64,000 nucleotides of DNA from UBA6115 sp040776985. Its GTDB lineage: Bacteria > Bacillota > Clostridia > Christensenellales > Aristaeellaceae. Under the pieces are notes generated by a model. That model had not been told where the DNA came from. It worked only from the letters and a program-made list of their open reading frames with translations, and did not search any database. The position numbers and the translations under genes are program-made. The DNA is taken from NCBI GenBank assembly GCA_040776985.1, contig JAXGZL010000002.1:496001-560000 (forward strand), read 5' to 3'. This document shows positions 1 to 7,906 of the stretch, piece by piece. The number at the start of each line of letters is the position of its first letter. Within the stretch, counting starts at the first letter, position 1.

Positions 1-291
1 TTATTCACAGTTTATTTTCAATGATTGCTTGCGCCTGAGGCCTGATTATGTTATTCTGCAAATGATTCTGATCAAGAGATGAGGAGTATACACCAGTTCA
101 TGCAAGGGTTGCCTGTCAACAATGGCAATACAATAAAAACGAGATGCAACATACCGCCAAGACCAAACCATGTACGCAAGTTTGCCTGTAATCTGCACCA
201 TGTGGCAGTGTTAGTTTATTGACAAAACCCGCTTTTCTTATCCGTATCACGCACTTTTTGTCATACATTGTCCAAAACGAAGGAGGACTTC
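1..291 (+). other. Leader region upstream of rho
   Basis: No gene is visible here. The best promoter-like element is TTGACA at 219-224, but a good -10 at the usual distance is missing (TATCAC at 245-250 lies about 20 bases away), so the call is weak. The ribosome binding site AGGAGG at 281-286 precedes the rho ATG at 292. The first 200 bases are A+T-richer than the genes around them and hold no stem or repeat I would defend. Confidence 0.35.
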
Positions 292-2175
292 ATGCTATCT
301 GCTGAAACCCTGTTCTCGATGACTGTCGTGGAACTGCGCGCCTATGCCAAGGAGGCTGGCATCAAACTGACCGGAATCACCGCCAAGAACGACATCGTGG
401 AGCGTATCCTGGAAGAAACCGGCCAGAAGGCGGAGGAACCGGCGCCCGCCAAGCCAGCGCCTGCACCCCGGCGCGCCATGATCATCTCCGACGATGGGGA
501 GGATTCACCGCCCCCTGTCCGCGCCCCCAGGGAAACCAGGGTGCCGGAGCGGCCCAAAACCACCACCTCAACCGGAAAGAACAAGCCGGTTTTCACCTTG
601 CAGGGCTCCCGGGCCTGGCATAATCCCCAGCCCTTTACCCAGACCCAGCCGCCCCCCAGCAAGTATGCCCCCACGATGGACCAGCCCATCAGCACCTTTC
701 CCCGCAGCCAGGGCGAGCACCGGGCCTCTTCCAGCATTGTGCCCAAATTGAGCCCGCCCCGCGCCGCCACCCGCTTTGGGCCGGATGCCCGGATGGATAT
801 TCCGGAGCCTTCTCCCATTCCCGTGGCAGGCGGCCGGGACTACCGGGCCACGCCGCTGACGGAGTATCAGCGCCCCTCCTATGCGGACATGGCGGCACGT
901 CAGCAGGCGGAGCCCAGGCCTGTGCAGCCGGAAATCTCCCTGGATGACGTGGAGGCCAGCTTCAAGGAAGCGGGGCTGAACCCGGCGGTGCCGGACATGC
1001 TGGCCACCGGGGACTGCGGCGAAGGGGCCGGGATTCTTGAAATCCAGCAGGATGGCTATGGCTTCCTCCGGGCGGGCAATCTGCTCCCCGGCAAGCAGGA
1101 TGTGTATATTTCCGGCACCCAGATCCGGCGTTTCCGCCTGCGCAACGGGGACTATGTCCAGGGCAAAACCAGGCCCCAGCGGGAGAACGACCGCTATGCC
1201 GCCATGCTCTATATCACCCAGATCAACGGTGAAGAGACGGGCGAAACCATGAAGCTGGATGGCAGCAATGGGGTGCAGAAAATCAGGCGGGAGTTTGACA
1301 GCCTGACGCCCACCTACCCGGACCGGCGCATCCGCCTGTCAAACCGCACCGACAATGACCTGGTGCTGCGGCTGATTGACCTGTTTGTCCCCATTGGCTT
1401 TGGCCAGCGCGCCATGATCGTGGCGGCGCCCAAGGCGGGCAAAACCACCATTCTGAAGAAAATTGCCCTGTCGCTTAAGCGCAATCATCCGGAGGTGCAC
1501 TCCATGATGCTGCTGGTGGATGAGCGGCCGGAGGAAGTGACCGACCTGAAGGAATCCGTGGGGGGAGAGATTTTCTACTCCACCTTTGATGAACCGGCGG
1601 AGAACCACACCAGGGTCAGCGAATTGACCTTGGAGCGGGCCATGCGCTTTGTGGAAATGGGAAGAGATGTGGTGATCCTGCTGGACAGCCTGACCCGCCT
1701 GTCCCGGGCCTACAATAATTTGATGCCTTCCACCGCCCGGGTGATGACCGGCGGCCTGGCGGCAGGCGCCCTCAACAAGCCCAAGCGCTTCTTCGGCGCG
1801 GCCCGGAATATGAAGGAGGGCGGCAGCCTGACAGTGATTGCCACCGCGCTGGTGGACACCGGCAGCCGGATGGACGGGGTAATCTTTGAGGAATTCAAGG
1901 GGACCGGCAACATGGAGCTGACCCTTGACCGCACCCTGTCTGAGCGCAGGCTTTTCCCAGCGGTCAGTTTGCTTAAAAGCGGCACCCGGCATGATGCCCT
2001 GCTGCTGAGCCTGGCGGAGCAGGACGTGGTGGCCAAGGTGCGCGCCATGCTCAGCAACACCTCAGAGCAGGAATCCCTGCCCCTGCTGCTGTCCATGCTT
2101 GAAAAATCCCGCGACAATGATGATTTTGTTGCCCGTTTTGACGACTGGATGACGCTGATCAGAAGCAGTCATTAA
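292..2175 (+). CDS. rho: Transcription termination factor Rho
   Basis: Hexameric RNA helicase that terminates transcription. An N-terminal Rho_N helical domain (about residues 1-45) is followed by a long Pro/Arg-rich, low-complexity linker (about 50-235). Next comes the RNA-binding cold-shock-like domain (about 245-315, with GYGFLR and DVYIS). The RecA-like ATPase has Walker A APKAGKTT (Lys about 384) and Walker B VVILLDSLTR (Asp about 465), plus the R-loop region GTGNMELTLDR. At 627 residues it is far longer than the roughly 420 of E. coli Rho, and the excess is the linker. I chose ATG 292 because AGGAGG lies 5 bases upstream; an in-frame TTG at 268 has no binding site. galM follows 10 bases later and its binding site overlaps the rho stop. 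Confidence 0.96.
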   Translation: MLSAETLFSMTVVELRAYAKEAGIKLTGITAKNDIVERILEETGQKAEEPAPAKPAPAPRRAMIISDDGEDSPPPVRAPRETRVPERPKTTTSTGKNKPVFTLQGSRAWHNPQPFTQTQPPPSKYAPTMDQPISTFPRSQGEHRASSSIVPKLSPPRAATRFGPDARMDIPEPSPIPVAGGRDYRATPLTEYQRPSYADMAARQQAEPRPVQPEISLDDVEASFKEAGLNPAVPDMLATGDCGEGAGILEIQQDGYGFLRAGNLLPGKQDVYISGTQIRRFRLRNGDYVQGKTRPQRENDRYAAMLYITQINGEETGETMKLDGSNGVQKIRREFDSLTPTYPDRRIRLSNRTDNDLVLRLIDLFVPIGFGQRAMIVAAPKAGKTTILKKIALSLKRNHPEVHSMMLLVDERPEEVTDLKESVGGEIFYSTFDEPAENHTRVSELTLERAMRFVEMGRDVVILLDSLTRLSRAYNNLMPSTARVMTGGLAAGALNKPKRFFGAARNMKEGGSLTVIATALVDTGSRMDGVIFEEFKGTGNMELTLDRTLSERRLFPAVSLLKSGTRHDALLLSLAEQDVVAKVRAMLSNTSEQESLPLLLSMLEKSRDNDDFVARFDDWMTLIRSSH

Positions 2176-2185
2176 GGAGGACAGG

Positions 2186-3223
2186 ATGGCTATCCGGCAT
2201 ATTGACAAGGATGAGAAGGGCAACCGCCTGGATTTCATCACCATCAAGGATGGAAGCGGCCTTGTAGCCGTGCTCAGCAACTACGGCGCCCATCTGGTCA
2301 GCCTCCTGGTGCCCGCCGGGGAGGGCAAGCAGGTGGATGTCTGCCTGGGATATGACGACATTGCGGGCTACAAGACCAACCGGGGCTATTTGGGGGCCAC
2401 CGTGGGCCGCTACTGCAACCGCATCGGCGGGGCAGCCTTTCAGCTCAACGGCAAGACCTATTCCCTTTTTGCCAATGACGGGGAAAACACCCTGCATGGC
2501 GGCAAGGATGGCTTTGACAAGAAAACCTGGGCGTATGAGCTGGCGGAAGACGGGAAGGCTGTCACCTTCAGCTATCTGTCTCCAGACGGGGAGGAGGGCT
2601 TCCCCGGCAACCTGAAGGTGCGGGTTCGCTACTCCTTCACCAGGGATCAGGGCCTGAAGATTGACTACTGGGCCCAGTGCGACCAGGACACGGTGATCAA
2701 CCTGACCAACCACGCCTATTTCAACCTGGCGGGCAAGGGGGATGTGAAGGGGCACAGCCTGAAGGTGAACGCGGACAGCGTCACCGCCACCACCCCGGAC
2801 CTGATCCCCACCGGGGAGTTGACGCCGGTGGCCGGCACCCCTTATGACCTGCGCATGGCCCGTCTGCTGGGGGACGCCCTGGGGGACAGGGGCAGAAACG
2901 CGATGTTTGACCGCGCCAGGGGCTATGACATCAACTATGTGTTAAACGGTGAGGGCCTGCGGGAAGCCGCTGTGCTGGCCCATCTGGCCTCCGGCCTTGC
3001 CATGCGGGTGCTGACCGATCAGCCGGGCATCCAGGTGTATTCAGGCCAGGGCCTGCGTTATCAGGGCAAGGGCGGGGTGGCCTATGGCGCCTACAGCGGC
3101 ATTGCCCTGGAAACCCAGCATCTGCCAGACAGCGTGCACCATCCCCATTTCCCGGACACCACCCTTAAGGCGGGGGATGTGTTTAAAAGCACCACCATCT
3201 ATCAGTTTGTATTGATCTCCTAG
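2186..3223 (+). CDS. galM: Aldose 1-epimerase (galactose mutarotase)
   Basis: Interconverts alpha and beta anomers of hexoses such as galactose and glucose, feeding sugar kinases in the cytoplasm. The 345-residue protein has the family length and all family marks: N-R-I-G near residue 75, DGENTLHGG near 95, the catalytic-acid His in TNHAYFNLAG (His about 176), and the catalytic base Glu in ALETQHLPD (Glu about 309). Its AAGGAGG ribosome binding site overlaps the rho stop codon, so it is probably co-transcribed with rho. No Leloir-pathway genes are nearby. Its 3' end overlaps the convergent fusion gene by 4 bases. Confidence 0.93.
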   Translation: MAIRHIDKDEKGNRLDFITIKDGSGLVAVLSNYGAHLVSLLVPAGEGKQVDVCLGYDDIAGYKTNRGYLGATVGRYCNRIGGAAFQLNGKTYSLFANDGENTLHGGKDGFDKKTWAYELAEDGKAVTFSYLSPDGEEGFPGNLKVRVRYSFTRDQGLKIDYWAQCDQDTVINLTNHAYFNLAGKGDVKGHSLKVNADSVTATTPDLIPTGELTPVAGTPYDLRMARLLGDALGDRGRNAMFDRARGYDINYVLNGEGLREAAVLAHLASGLAMRVLTDQPGIQVYSGQGLRYQGKGGVAYGAYSGIALETQHLPDSVHHPHFPDTTLKAGDVFKSTTIYQFVLIS

Positions 3224-4254
3224 GCCGGGTTTTCTGCCAGCCATTCTTCTTTCAATGCGGCGTACAGCGCCAGGTCAGTGAATCCGCCCTCTTTTTCCGG
3301 ATAGGCCTGGCGTTGAACCCCTTCAAATCGGAGCCCCGCCTTTTCCATCACCCGGCCGCTGGCCGGGTTGTTTGTCGCGTGGCGCAGAGTCAGGCGGCGA
3401 AAGCCCACTTCAGCAAAGAGGAACCGCATCACCGCCATCAGGGCCTCGGTCATGATGCCCTGGTTCCAGGCTTTTTTACTGAGGCAATAGCCAATTTCCC
3501 CGTCCTGGGTGCGGTTTGACCATGTCATCAGGGAGATATCCCCAATCACCTCGCCATTCTTTTCAATAACCCAGTGATAACTGCGTCCACTTTGATAGGC
3601 CTGGATCCACTGCGCCAGCAGTTTTCTGGTAAAATCCACGTCCGGGTGGGGGTCCCACATCAGGGTTTTGGCCACCTCGGGGTCACTGGCCCAGTTTAAA
3701 AACATGACTCCGGCATCATCCATGGTGTATTCCCTGAGTATCAGACGGTCTGTTTCAAGGCGGGCAGTGCCCAGATGATTGAAGGGGGATTCCGCTTCCC
3801 TTAGCTGGGGTGGATCCACCAGCACCTTGAGGACTGCTTTGCGGATGCTGCCACTTCCAATGCCAGGGCGGTGGGCATCCTCCGGGAAGTAGATGCCAAA
3901 CATGCCGGCGTTCAGTTGGCATAAAGCCCCCTCCTTTGGGTCAGTGGAAAACTGGATGTCCCTTTCCTCATCATGAGGGGTGAATTCTTCCAGGCTGGAC
4001 AAGGGAAGCCAGGCAATGGTTTCTTCCCCTTCCAGGATGATCTGCAGGTCTATATAGCGCCTGTGCATCTCCCAGTTTGGGTTGCCCCTGATATCGGTGT
4101 GGAAGACATTCATGTGGAAATACTGGCCGTCCCCGGGGTCGCTGCCGTCTGGCAGCTGATCAAAGTCCAGCGACAGCGCGTATTGAATGGCCGCGTCCAG
4201 ACCCGGATGGCATCCCACATATTTAGCCAGATCCGCCATTTTTCCAACGATCAT
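3220..4254 (-). CDS. YhcH/YjgK/YiaL-type sugar-binding domain fused to a GNAT acetyltransferase
   Basis: A two-domain protein of 344 residues. Residues 1-150 match the YhcH/YjgK/YiaL cupin-like family, which is linked to sialic-acid and beta-galactoside use: the start MIVGKMADL, the block WEMHRRYIDLQIILEGEE, and the metal-site-like FPEDAHRPG. Residues about 165-335 are a RimJ/RimL-type N-acetyltransferase: LETDRLILREYTMDDA, then the acetyl-CoA loop region WNQGIMTEAL and the C-terminal ASGRVMEKAGLRFEG. There is no stop or frame change between the halves, so it is one reading frame. ATG 4254 has AGGAGG at 4260-4265 on this strand. The substrate of either half is unknown. It is alone in its transcription unit, next to galM, which also handles sugars. 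Confidence 0.85.
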   Translation of the reverse strand: MIVGKMADLAKYVGCHPGLDAAIQYALSLDFDQLPDGSDPGDGQYFHMNVFHTDIRGNPNWEMHRRYIDLQIILEGEETIAWLPLSSLEEFTPHDEERDIQFSTDPKEGALCQLNAGMFGIYFPEDAHRPGIGSGSIRKAVLKVLVDPPQLREAESPFNHLGTARLETDRLILREYTMDDAGVMFLNWASDPEVAKTLMWDPHPDVDFTRKLLAQWIQAYQSGRSYHWVIEKNGEVIGDISLMTWSNRTQDGEIGYCLSKKAWNQGIMTEALMAVMRFLFAEVGFRRLTLRHATNNPASGRVMEKAGLRFEGVQRQAYPEKEGGFTDLALYAALKEEWLAENPA

Positions 4255-4356
4255 ACAGGCCTCCTGATTGGTTTACTTGCGCAGATTCTAGGATTTGCCA
4301 GCCCGATTGTCAATAAATCAAATCCCGGCATCATCAAAAGAAATTCTCCCGAGGTC

Positions 4357-4385
4357 TTTACAATTCCCGGCTTCTGTGATATTCT
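4357..4385 (+). promoter_or_regulatory. Promoter of tRNA-Ala
   Basis: TTTACA at 4357-4362 and TATTCT at 4380-4385 are separated by 17 bases, and the tRNA begins 13 bases downstream. This is a good fit to a housekeeping sigma-factor promoter. Confidence 0.7.
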
Positions 4386-4397
4386 GTCTCACGCGAT

Positions 4398-4473
4398 GGG
4401 GCATTAGCGCAGTTGGTAGCGCACCACAATGGCATTGTGGGGGTCAAGAGTTCGAATCTCTTATGCTCCACCA
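4398..4473 (+). tRNA. tRNA-Ala (GGC)
   Basis: A complete cloverleaf of 76 bases with CCA encoded. The acceptor stem GGGGCAT pairs with ATGCTCC and contains the G3-U70 wobble pair that identifies alanine tRNAs. The anticodon stem CCACA/TGTGG holds a loop with anticodon GGC, which reads GCC. The T arm AAGAG-TTCGAAT-CTCTT is canonical. It has its own promoter upstream and an intrinsic terminator 4 bases downstream. Confidence 0.96.
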
Positions 4474-4567
4474 CGTCGTCGCGGACTACACTTAGTTCGC
4501 GGCGTCTTTTTCATTTCATTCAACGCCACCGCTGACACGTTTCGTCGCTCCTCCTTTCCTGTCAAAG
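4474..4567 (+). repeat. tRNA-linked terminator repeat, copy 1
   Basis: About 94 bases directly after the tRNA-Ala CCA end match 23697-23792, directly after tRNA-Leu, at roughly 85 percent identity by eye. The first 32 bases, holding the terminator stem, are almost identical. The match continues well past the T tract through a CGTCGCTCCTCCT segment. A decayed third partial copy (GTCGCGGACT followed by a T-rich tract) lies at about 4568-4605. Confidence 0.75.
4477..4512 (+). terminator. Intrinsic terminator after tRNA-Ala
   Basis: An 11-bp stem, CGTCGCGGACT pairing with AGTTCGCGGCG (counting G-U pairs), with the 6-base loop ACACTT, followed by a T-rich tract. A near-identical copy follows tRNA-Leu at 23700. 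Confidence 0.85.
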
Positions 4568-4605
4568 TCGCGGACTGCACCAGGTTCACAGCGGTTTTTT
4601 CTTTT
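4568..4605 (+). repeat. Degenerate third copy of the terminator core
   Basis: It begins with the same GTCGCGGACT as the full copies at 4478 and 23701 and ends in GCGGTTTTTTCTTTT, but the second arm has diverged so that only a weak stem remains. It lies directly downstream of copy 1 and upstream of azlC. Confidence 0.45.
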
Positions 4606-4690
4606 CAGGCATTGTCCCAGTACTGAAAATGAACAGACGGCAACATGGATTTGTGATATAAGGATTGGCATATCTTGGCGGGAGGATGGC

Positions 4691-5389
4691 ATGAAACGAA
4701 GAGCACTGGCGGCGGCGTTCCCAAAGACGCTGCCGGTGATGGCGGGGTATGTGTTCCTGGCGATTGGCTTTGGCGTCTTGTTGAGACAGGCCGGGCTGGG
4801 GGCGGAGTGGGCGCTGCTGATGAGCGGCGGCATCTATGCCGGCGCCATGCAGTATGTGACCATTGACCTCCTGGTGTCGGGGGCGGCCCTGTGGGAGAGC
4901 GCCATGATCACCCTGATGGTAAACGCCAGGCACCTGTTTTATGGCATCTCCATGGCGGACAAATACAAGAACACCGGCAGGATGAAGCCCTATCTGGCCT
5001 TTTCCCTGACGGATGAAACCTATGCCCTGCTGGGGACGGAGGAAGCGCCGGAAGGGGTGGACAGCCGGTGGTATTACTTTTTTGTGTCTGCCCTGAACCA
5101 GCTTTACTGGGTGGCGGGAAGTCTGCTGGGCAGCCTGATCGGCGGGGCGCTTCCCTTTGACCTGAAAGGGATAGACTTTGCCATGACGGCGCTGTTTGTT
5201 GTGATCTTTGTGGAGCACTGGCAGAAAAAGGCGGCGCGGTTGCCGGCCCTTCTGGGGCTTTTCAGTTCCCTTGTCTGTCTGTTGTTCTTTGGTCCCATGG
5301 GCTTTACGGTGCCCGCTATGCTGTTGATGTGCGGATTGCTGTTTTTGCTCCGGGGGCAGATGGCCCACGGCCAGGAAGGAGGTGCCTGA
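4691..5389 (+). CDS. azlC: AzlC family branched-chain amino acid exporter, large subunit
   Basis: The large membrane subunit of an AzlCD-type exporter. In Bacillus subtilis this family is known for 4-azaleucine resistance and branched-chain amino acid efflux. The 232-residue product has the usual length and about six hydrophobic segments. The N-terminal block shows the family pattern AFPKTLPVMAGYVFLAIGFG and then GGIYAGAMQY near residue 50. GGGAGG stands upstream of ATG 4691. Its stop overlaps the azlD start as TGATG, so the pair is translationally coupled. Confidence 0.9.
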   Translation: MKRRALAAAFPKTLPVMAGYVFLAIGFGVLLRQAGLGAEWALLMSGGIYAGAMQYVTIDLLVSGAALWESAMITLMVNARHLFYGISMADKYKNTGRMKPYLAFSLTDETYALLGTEEAPEGVDSRWYYFFVSALNQLYWVAGSLLGSLIGGALPFDLKGIDFAMTALFVVIFVEHWQKKAARLPALLGLFSSLVCLLFFGPMGFTVPAMLLMCGLLFLLRGQMAHGQEGGA

Positions 5390-5706
5390 TGCAGCCGCTG
5401 CTGACCATTCTGGTGGTGGCCTTGATCACGGCCATCCTGCGGCTGCTGCCGGTGCTGTACTTTGGCAAGGCAGGGCGCAGCATCCCCTCCAGCCTTTTAT
5501 ATCTCAGCCGGGTGCTGCCCAGCGCCATTGTGAGCCTGCTGGTGGTGTACAGCCTGAAATCAGTGAACCTGCAGTCATTTCCCTATGGGCTGCCAGAAGC
5601 AGCCGGGGTGCTGACGGCGGTCATCCTTCACCAATGGAAAAGAAACACGTTGCTGAGCGTGTTTGGGGCAACGCTTTGCTACATGGCGCTGATCAGGGTT
5701 TTATAG
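5389..5706 (+). CDS. azlD: AzlD family branched-chain amino acid exporter, small subunit
   Basis: The 105-residue small subunit partner of AzlC, with about three to four transmembrane segments and the family pattern ALITAILRLLPVLYFG followed by LPSAIVSLLVVY. I chose ATG 5389 because AAGGAGG lies at 5376-5382 inside the end of azlC and the start overlaps the azlC stop; the frame is open upstream to 5329, but that part would run inside azlC. Its 3' end overlaps the convergent HD-domain gene by 6 bases. Confidence 0.88.
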   Translation: MQPLLTILVVALITAILRLLPVLYFGKAGRSIPSSLLYLSRVLPSAIVSLLVVYSLKSVNLQSFPYGLPEAAGVLTAVILHQWKRNTLLSVFGATLCYMALIRVL

Positions 5707-6276
5707 GGCCTGCATTTCCAGCTTAACCGCGTCTTCCGTGGCGCGCATGGCGGACAGGGTTTTGTCCAGCAGCTGGTCCAGCTCCCATCCCAGCATCTCC
5801 GCCCCCTGGCGGATGGTGTCCCTGGAGCAGCCAGCGGCAAAAGACTTGTCCTTGAACTTCTTTTTTAGGGACTTCAGCTCCATATCCTGTACAGACCGGG
5901 AAGGCCGCATCAGGGCCGCGGCGCCGATGAGACCGGTCAGTTCATCCGCCGCGAACAGCACCTTTTCCATCTGGTGCTCTGGCTTGGGGCTGCCCGGCAT
6001 CATGCCATAGCCGTGGGCGCAGACCGCGTGAATCAGGCGATCTGGATAGCCGGCTTCAGTCAGGATTTCATGGGATTTGGCGCAGTGTTCCTCCGGGAAC
6101 CGCTCAAAGTCCAGGTCGTGTAGCAGGCCTACCATGGCCCAGAAGTCCGTCTCATCCCCAAAGCCCTGATCCTGGGCAAACCAGCGCATCACCGCCTCCA
6201 CGGTGAAGGCATGCTGGAGGTGGAAGAGCTCCTGGTTATACGCTTTCAGCAGGGTCAGTGCCTGGCTTCTGTCCAT
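5701..6276 (-). CDS. HD-domain hydrolase
   Basis: A cytoplasmic HD-superfamily metal-dependent phosphohydrolase of 191 residues. The metal-binding pattern is visible as a His near residue 22, HD at 53-54 (LLHDLDFE), and later His residues in SHEIL (69) and CAHGYG (88). This subgroup of small HDIG-like proteins has no settled substrate. The frame is open upstream, but ATG 6276 follows a weak purine-rich site (AAAGGCGGGA) and starts the recognisable helical domain, so I prefer it to 6336. It lies opposite to and between azlCD and the riboflavin kinase gene. Confidence 0.8.
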   Translation of the reverse strand: MDRSQALTLLKAYNQELFHLQHAFTVEAVMRWFAQDQGFGDETDFWAMVGLLHDLDFERFPEEHCAKSHEILTEAGYPDRLIHAVCAHGYGMMPGSPKPEHQMEKVLFAADELTGLIGAAALMRPSRSVQDMELKSLKKKFKDKSFAAGCSRDTIRQGAEMLGWELDQLLDKTLSAMRATEDAVKLEMQAL

Positions 6277-6351
6277 GGTGTATCCCGCCTTTCTGTTGAT
6301 TGTGAGGAAAATACCACGGGAGTGGGGTTCTGTCAATGATATGAGATCCGC

Positions 6352-6379
6352 TTGACAATTCCCGTGCCCTCTTTATGAT
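6352..6379 (+). promoter_or_regulatory. Promoter of the riboflavin kinase gene
   Basis: TTGACA at 6352-6357 and TATGAT at 6374-6379 are 16 bases apart, with the coding start 27 bases downstream. I see no FMN riboswitch in this short leader. Confidence 0.65.
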
Positions 6380-6406
6380 AGAGGCACGCTGAAACAAGGA
6401 TTAGGT

Positions 6407-6823
6407 ATGAGAATGACCGCATTGACTGAACTGGAAGGCCAGGTGATGGTGGGCAACCGGGTGGGCACCACCCTGGGGGTTCCCACCGCCAACATCGCCT
6501 ACACCCCCTGCGCCAAGGCGCTGCCGGACGGGGTGTATGTGGCGGATATCGTGCTGCTGGACCAGGAGAACAGGGTATATCAGGGCGTATTAAACCAGGG
6601 CAGTCACCCCACGGTGCCCAGGGGACGGCCGGCGGTGGAAATCCACCTGTTTGATTTCAGGGGTTTGTTGTATGGTCAGCGGGTGCGCATAAGGTATTGG
6701 CACTATATGCGGCCGGAATTATACTACTCCACCAAGGACGCGCTGCGGGCACAGATGCAGCAGGACATCCTGGATGCCCAGCAGTGGTTCAGGGAGAACC
6801 CGGATTATCTGGATGAGGTCTGA
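6407..6823 (+). CDS. Stand-alone riboflavin kinase domain protein
   Basis: Predicted to phosphorylate riboflavin to FMN. The 138 residues correspond to the C-terminal kinase half of bifunctional RibF: the ATP/flavin-binding pattern TLGVPTANIAY (about 22-32), GVYVADI, NQGSHPTV in place of the usual N-I-G-x-x-P-T-F, the catalytic-Glu block AVEIHLFDF, and LYGQRVRI. The adenylyltransferase half of RibF is absent and the flanking sequence holds no remnant of it. ATG 6407 has AAGGA upstream. Its end overlaps the convergent murI by 19 bases. A bifunctional RibF could exist elsewhere in the genome. Confidence 0.83.
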   Translation: MRMTALTELEGQVMVGNRVGTTLGVPTANIAYTPCAKALPDGVYVADIVLLDQENRVYQGVLNQGSHPTVPRGRPAVEIHLFDFRGLLYGQRVRIRYWHYMRPELYYSTKDALRAQMQQDILDAQQWFRENPDYLDEV

Positions 6824-7575
6824 TGATCTGAAATAAAGCGCCTCATGCGCGAAAGGGCTTCCTCCGTGCCTGAGCTTGAAAGATTTACTTCACCAACCCC
6901 TGTCCGGTCAGTCAGCTGACCGGCTTTTTTCAGATGTTCCTGAAGCGTGAGCGCCGCCCCCCGGTAGCCATCAATCAGGGGGATTTGCCTGCCAAAGGCT
7001 TTGACAATTAAAGGCTTAATCAGGGGGTAATGTGTGCAGCCAAGGGCAATGGCGTCAATCCGCCTGTCAGGCAGGGCAGCAAAGCGCATTTTAAGGTAGC
7101 GGCGTTGGGCAGTTTCATCCTCCGCCTCCACCAGCTCGGCCAGTCCCGGGCAGGGGAAGGGGGAGAAGCGCTCCTGATACGCTAACGCCAGGCTTTGGAA
7201 GCGCACCGAGCGCAGGGTGGCAGGCGTTGCCATCACCAGGATGGCGCCATTCCCTGGCAGGTTGGATGCTTCCTGAAGCGGGGGTTCTATCCCCAGCACA
7301 GGGAAGGGATAGCGGGTCACCAGCTCATCCAGGGTGGCGGTGGAGGCGGTGTTGCAGGCCACCACCAGGGCTTTGATGCCCTGTTCTGCCAGGTGGTCAC
7401 AGGCTTTTTTGGTCAGCTCTCTGATGGTGCCTGGATCCTTATCCCCGTAGGGCAGGTTCTGGTGGTCGCCAAAATATAAAAAATCCTCAGAGGGCATCAC
7501 CTGCTGAAAAGCCTTCAGCACGCTGATGCCACCTGAACCGCTGTCAAAAAATCCGATGGGATGGTCTTGCTGCAT
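6805..7575 (-). CDS. murI: Glutamate racemase
   Basis: Converts L-glutamate to D-glutamate for peptidoglycan. The 256-residue product shows the Asp of FFDSGSGGISVL (about 11) and both catalytic cysteines, ACNTAS (Cys74) and LGCTHYPLI (Cys180, His182), so it should be active. The frame extends upstream to 7776, but that part crosses the tRNA promoter and has no family similarity; ATG 7575 follows AAAGGGG. It serves the MurD and MurE enzymes encoded 40 kb away. Confidence 0.94.
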   Translation of the reverse strand: MQQDHPIGFFDSGSGGISVLKAFQQVMPSEDFLYFGDHQNLPYGDKDPGTIRELTKKACDHLAEQGIKALVVACNTASTATLDELVTRYPFPVLGIEPPLQEASNLPGNGAILVMATPATLRSVRFQSLALAYQERFSPFPCPGLAELVEAEDETAQRRYLKMRFAALPDRRIDAIALGCTHYPLIKPLIVKAFGRQIPLIDGYRGAALTLQEHLKKAGQLTDRTGVGEVNLSSSGTEEALSRMRRFISDHQTSSR

Positions 7576-7672
7576 GGTACCCCTTTCCAAACGCATCCCA
7601 TCATACGATAGACAAGGGGCATCCATCAAGGGCGAGTTTTCCGGAAACACAGAAAAACTCCTCCAAGTCCCT

Positions 7673-7700
7673 TGACAAGGCAGGTGTCCTTGGCTATAAT
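7673..7700 (+). promoter_or_regulatory. Promoter of the tRNA-Gln/tRNA-Glu pair
   Basis: TTGACA at 7673-7678 and a perfect TATAAT at 7695-7700 with a 16-base spacer; tRNA-Gln begins 20 bases downstream. Confidence 0.75.
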
Positions 7701-7720
7701 CCCTTTTGCACTGTCTGCGA

Positions 7721-7794
7721 TGGGGAATGGTGTAACGGCAGCACCTGCGACTCTGACTCGCATAGTCTTGGTTCAAATCCAGGTTCCCCAGCCA
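7721..7794 (+). tRNA. tRNA-Gln (CTG)
   Basis: A 74-base cloverleaf with encoded CCA. Acceptor TGGGGAA pairs with TTCCCCA, the discriminator is G, the anticodon stem is TGCGA/TCGCA, and the loop CTCTGAC gives anticodon CTG reading CAG. Only four bases separate it from tRNA-Glu, so both come from one transcript. Confidence 0.95.
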
Positions 7795-7798
7795 GTTT

Positions 7799-7873
7799 GC
7801 CTCCGTGGTCTAGCGGTTAGGACACCGCCCTCTCAAGGCGGCAACACGGGTTCGAATCCCGTCGGAGGTGCCA
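7799..7873 (+). tRNA. tRNA-Glu (CTC)
   Basis: A 75-base cloverleaf with encoded CCA. Acceptor GCCTCCG pairs with CGGAGGT (a G-U pair at the tip), the anticodon stem is CCGCC/GGCGG, and the loop CTCTCAA gives anticodon CTC reading GAG. The T arm ACGGG-TTCGAAT-CCCGT is canonical. A terminator follows. Confidence 0.95.
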
Positions 7874-7877
7874 GAAG

Positions 7878-7902
7878 AACGCTGATGATTCGGCGTTTTT
7901 TT
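7878..7902 (+). terminator. Intrinsic terminator after the tRNA pair
   Basis: AACGC at 7878-7882 pairs with GCGTT at 7893-7897 and runs into a T tract to 7902. The stem is short but well placed right after the tRNA-Glu CCA end. Confidence 0.65.
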
Positions 7903-7906
7903 AGTG

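Noticed and set aside
6407..6823. FMN riboswitch before the riboflavin kinase gene
   Set aside because: The leader from the promoter is only about 25 bases, too short for the aptamer.
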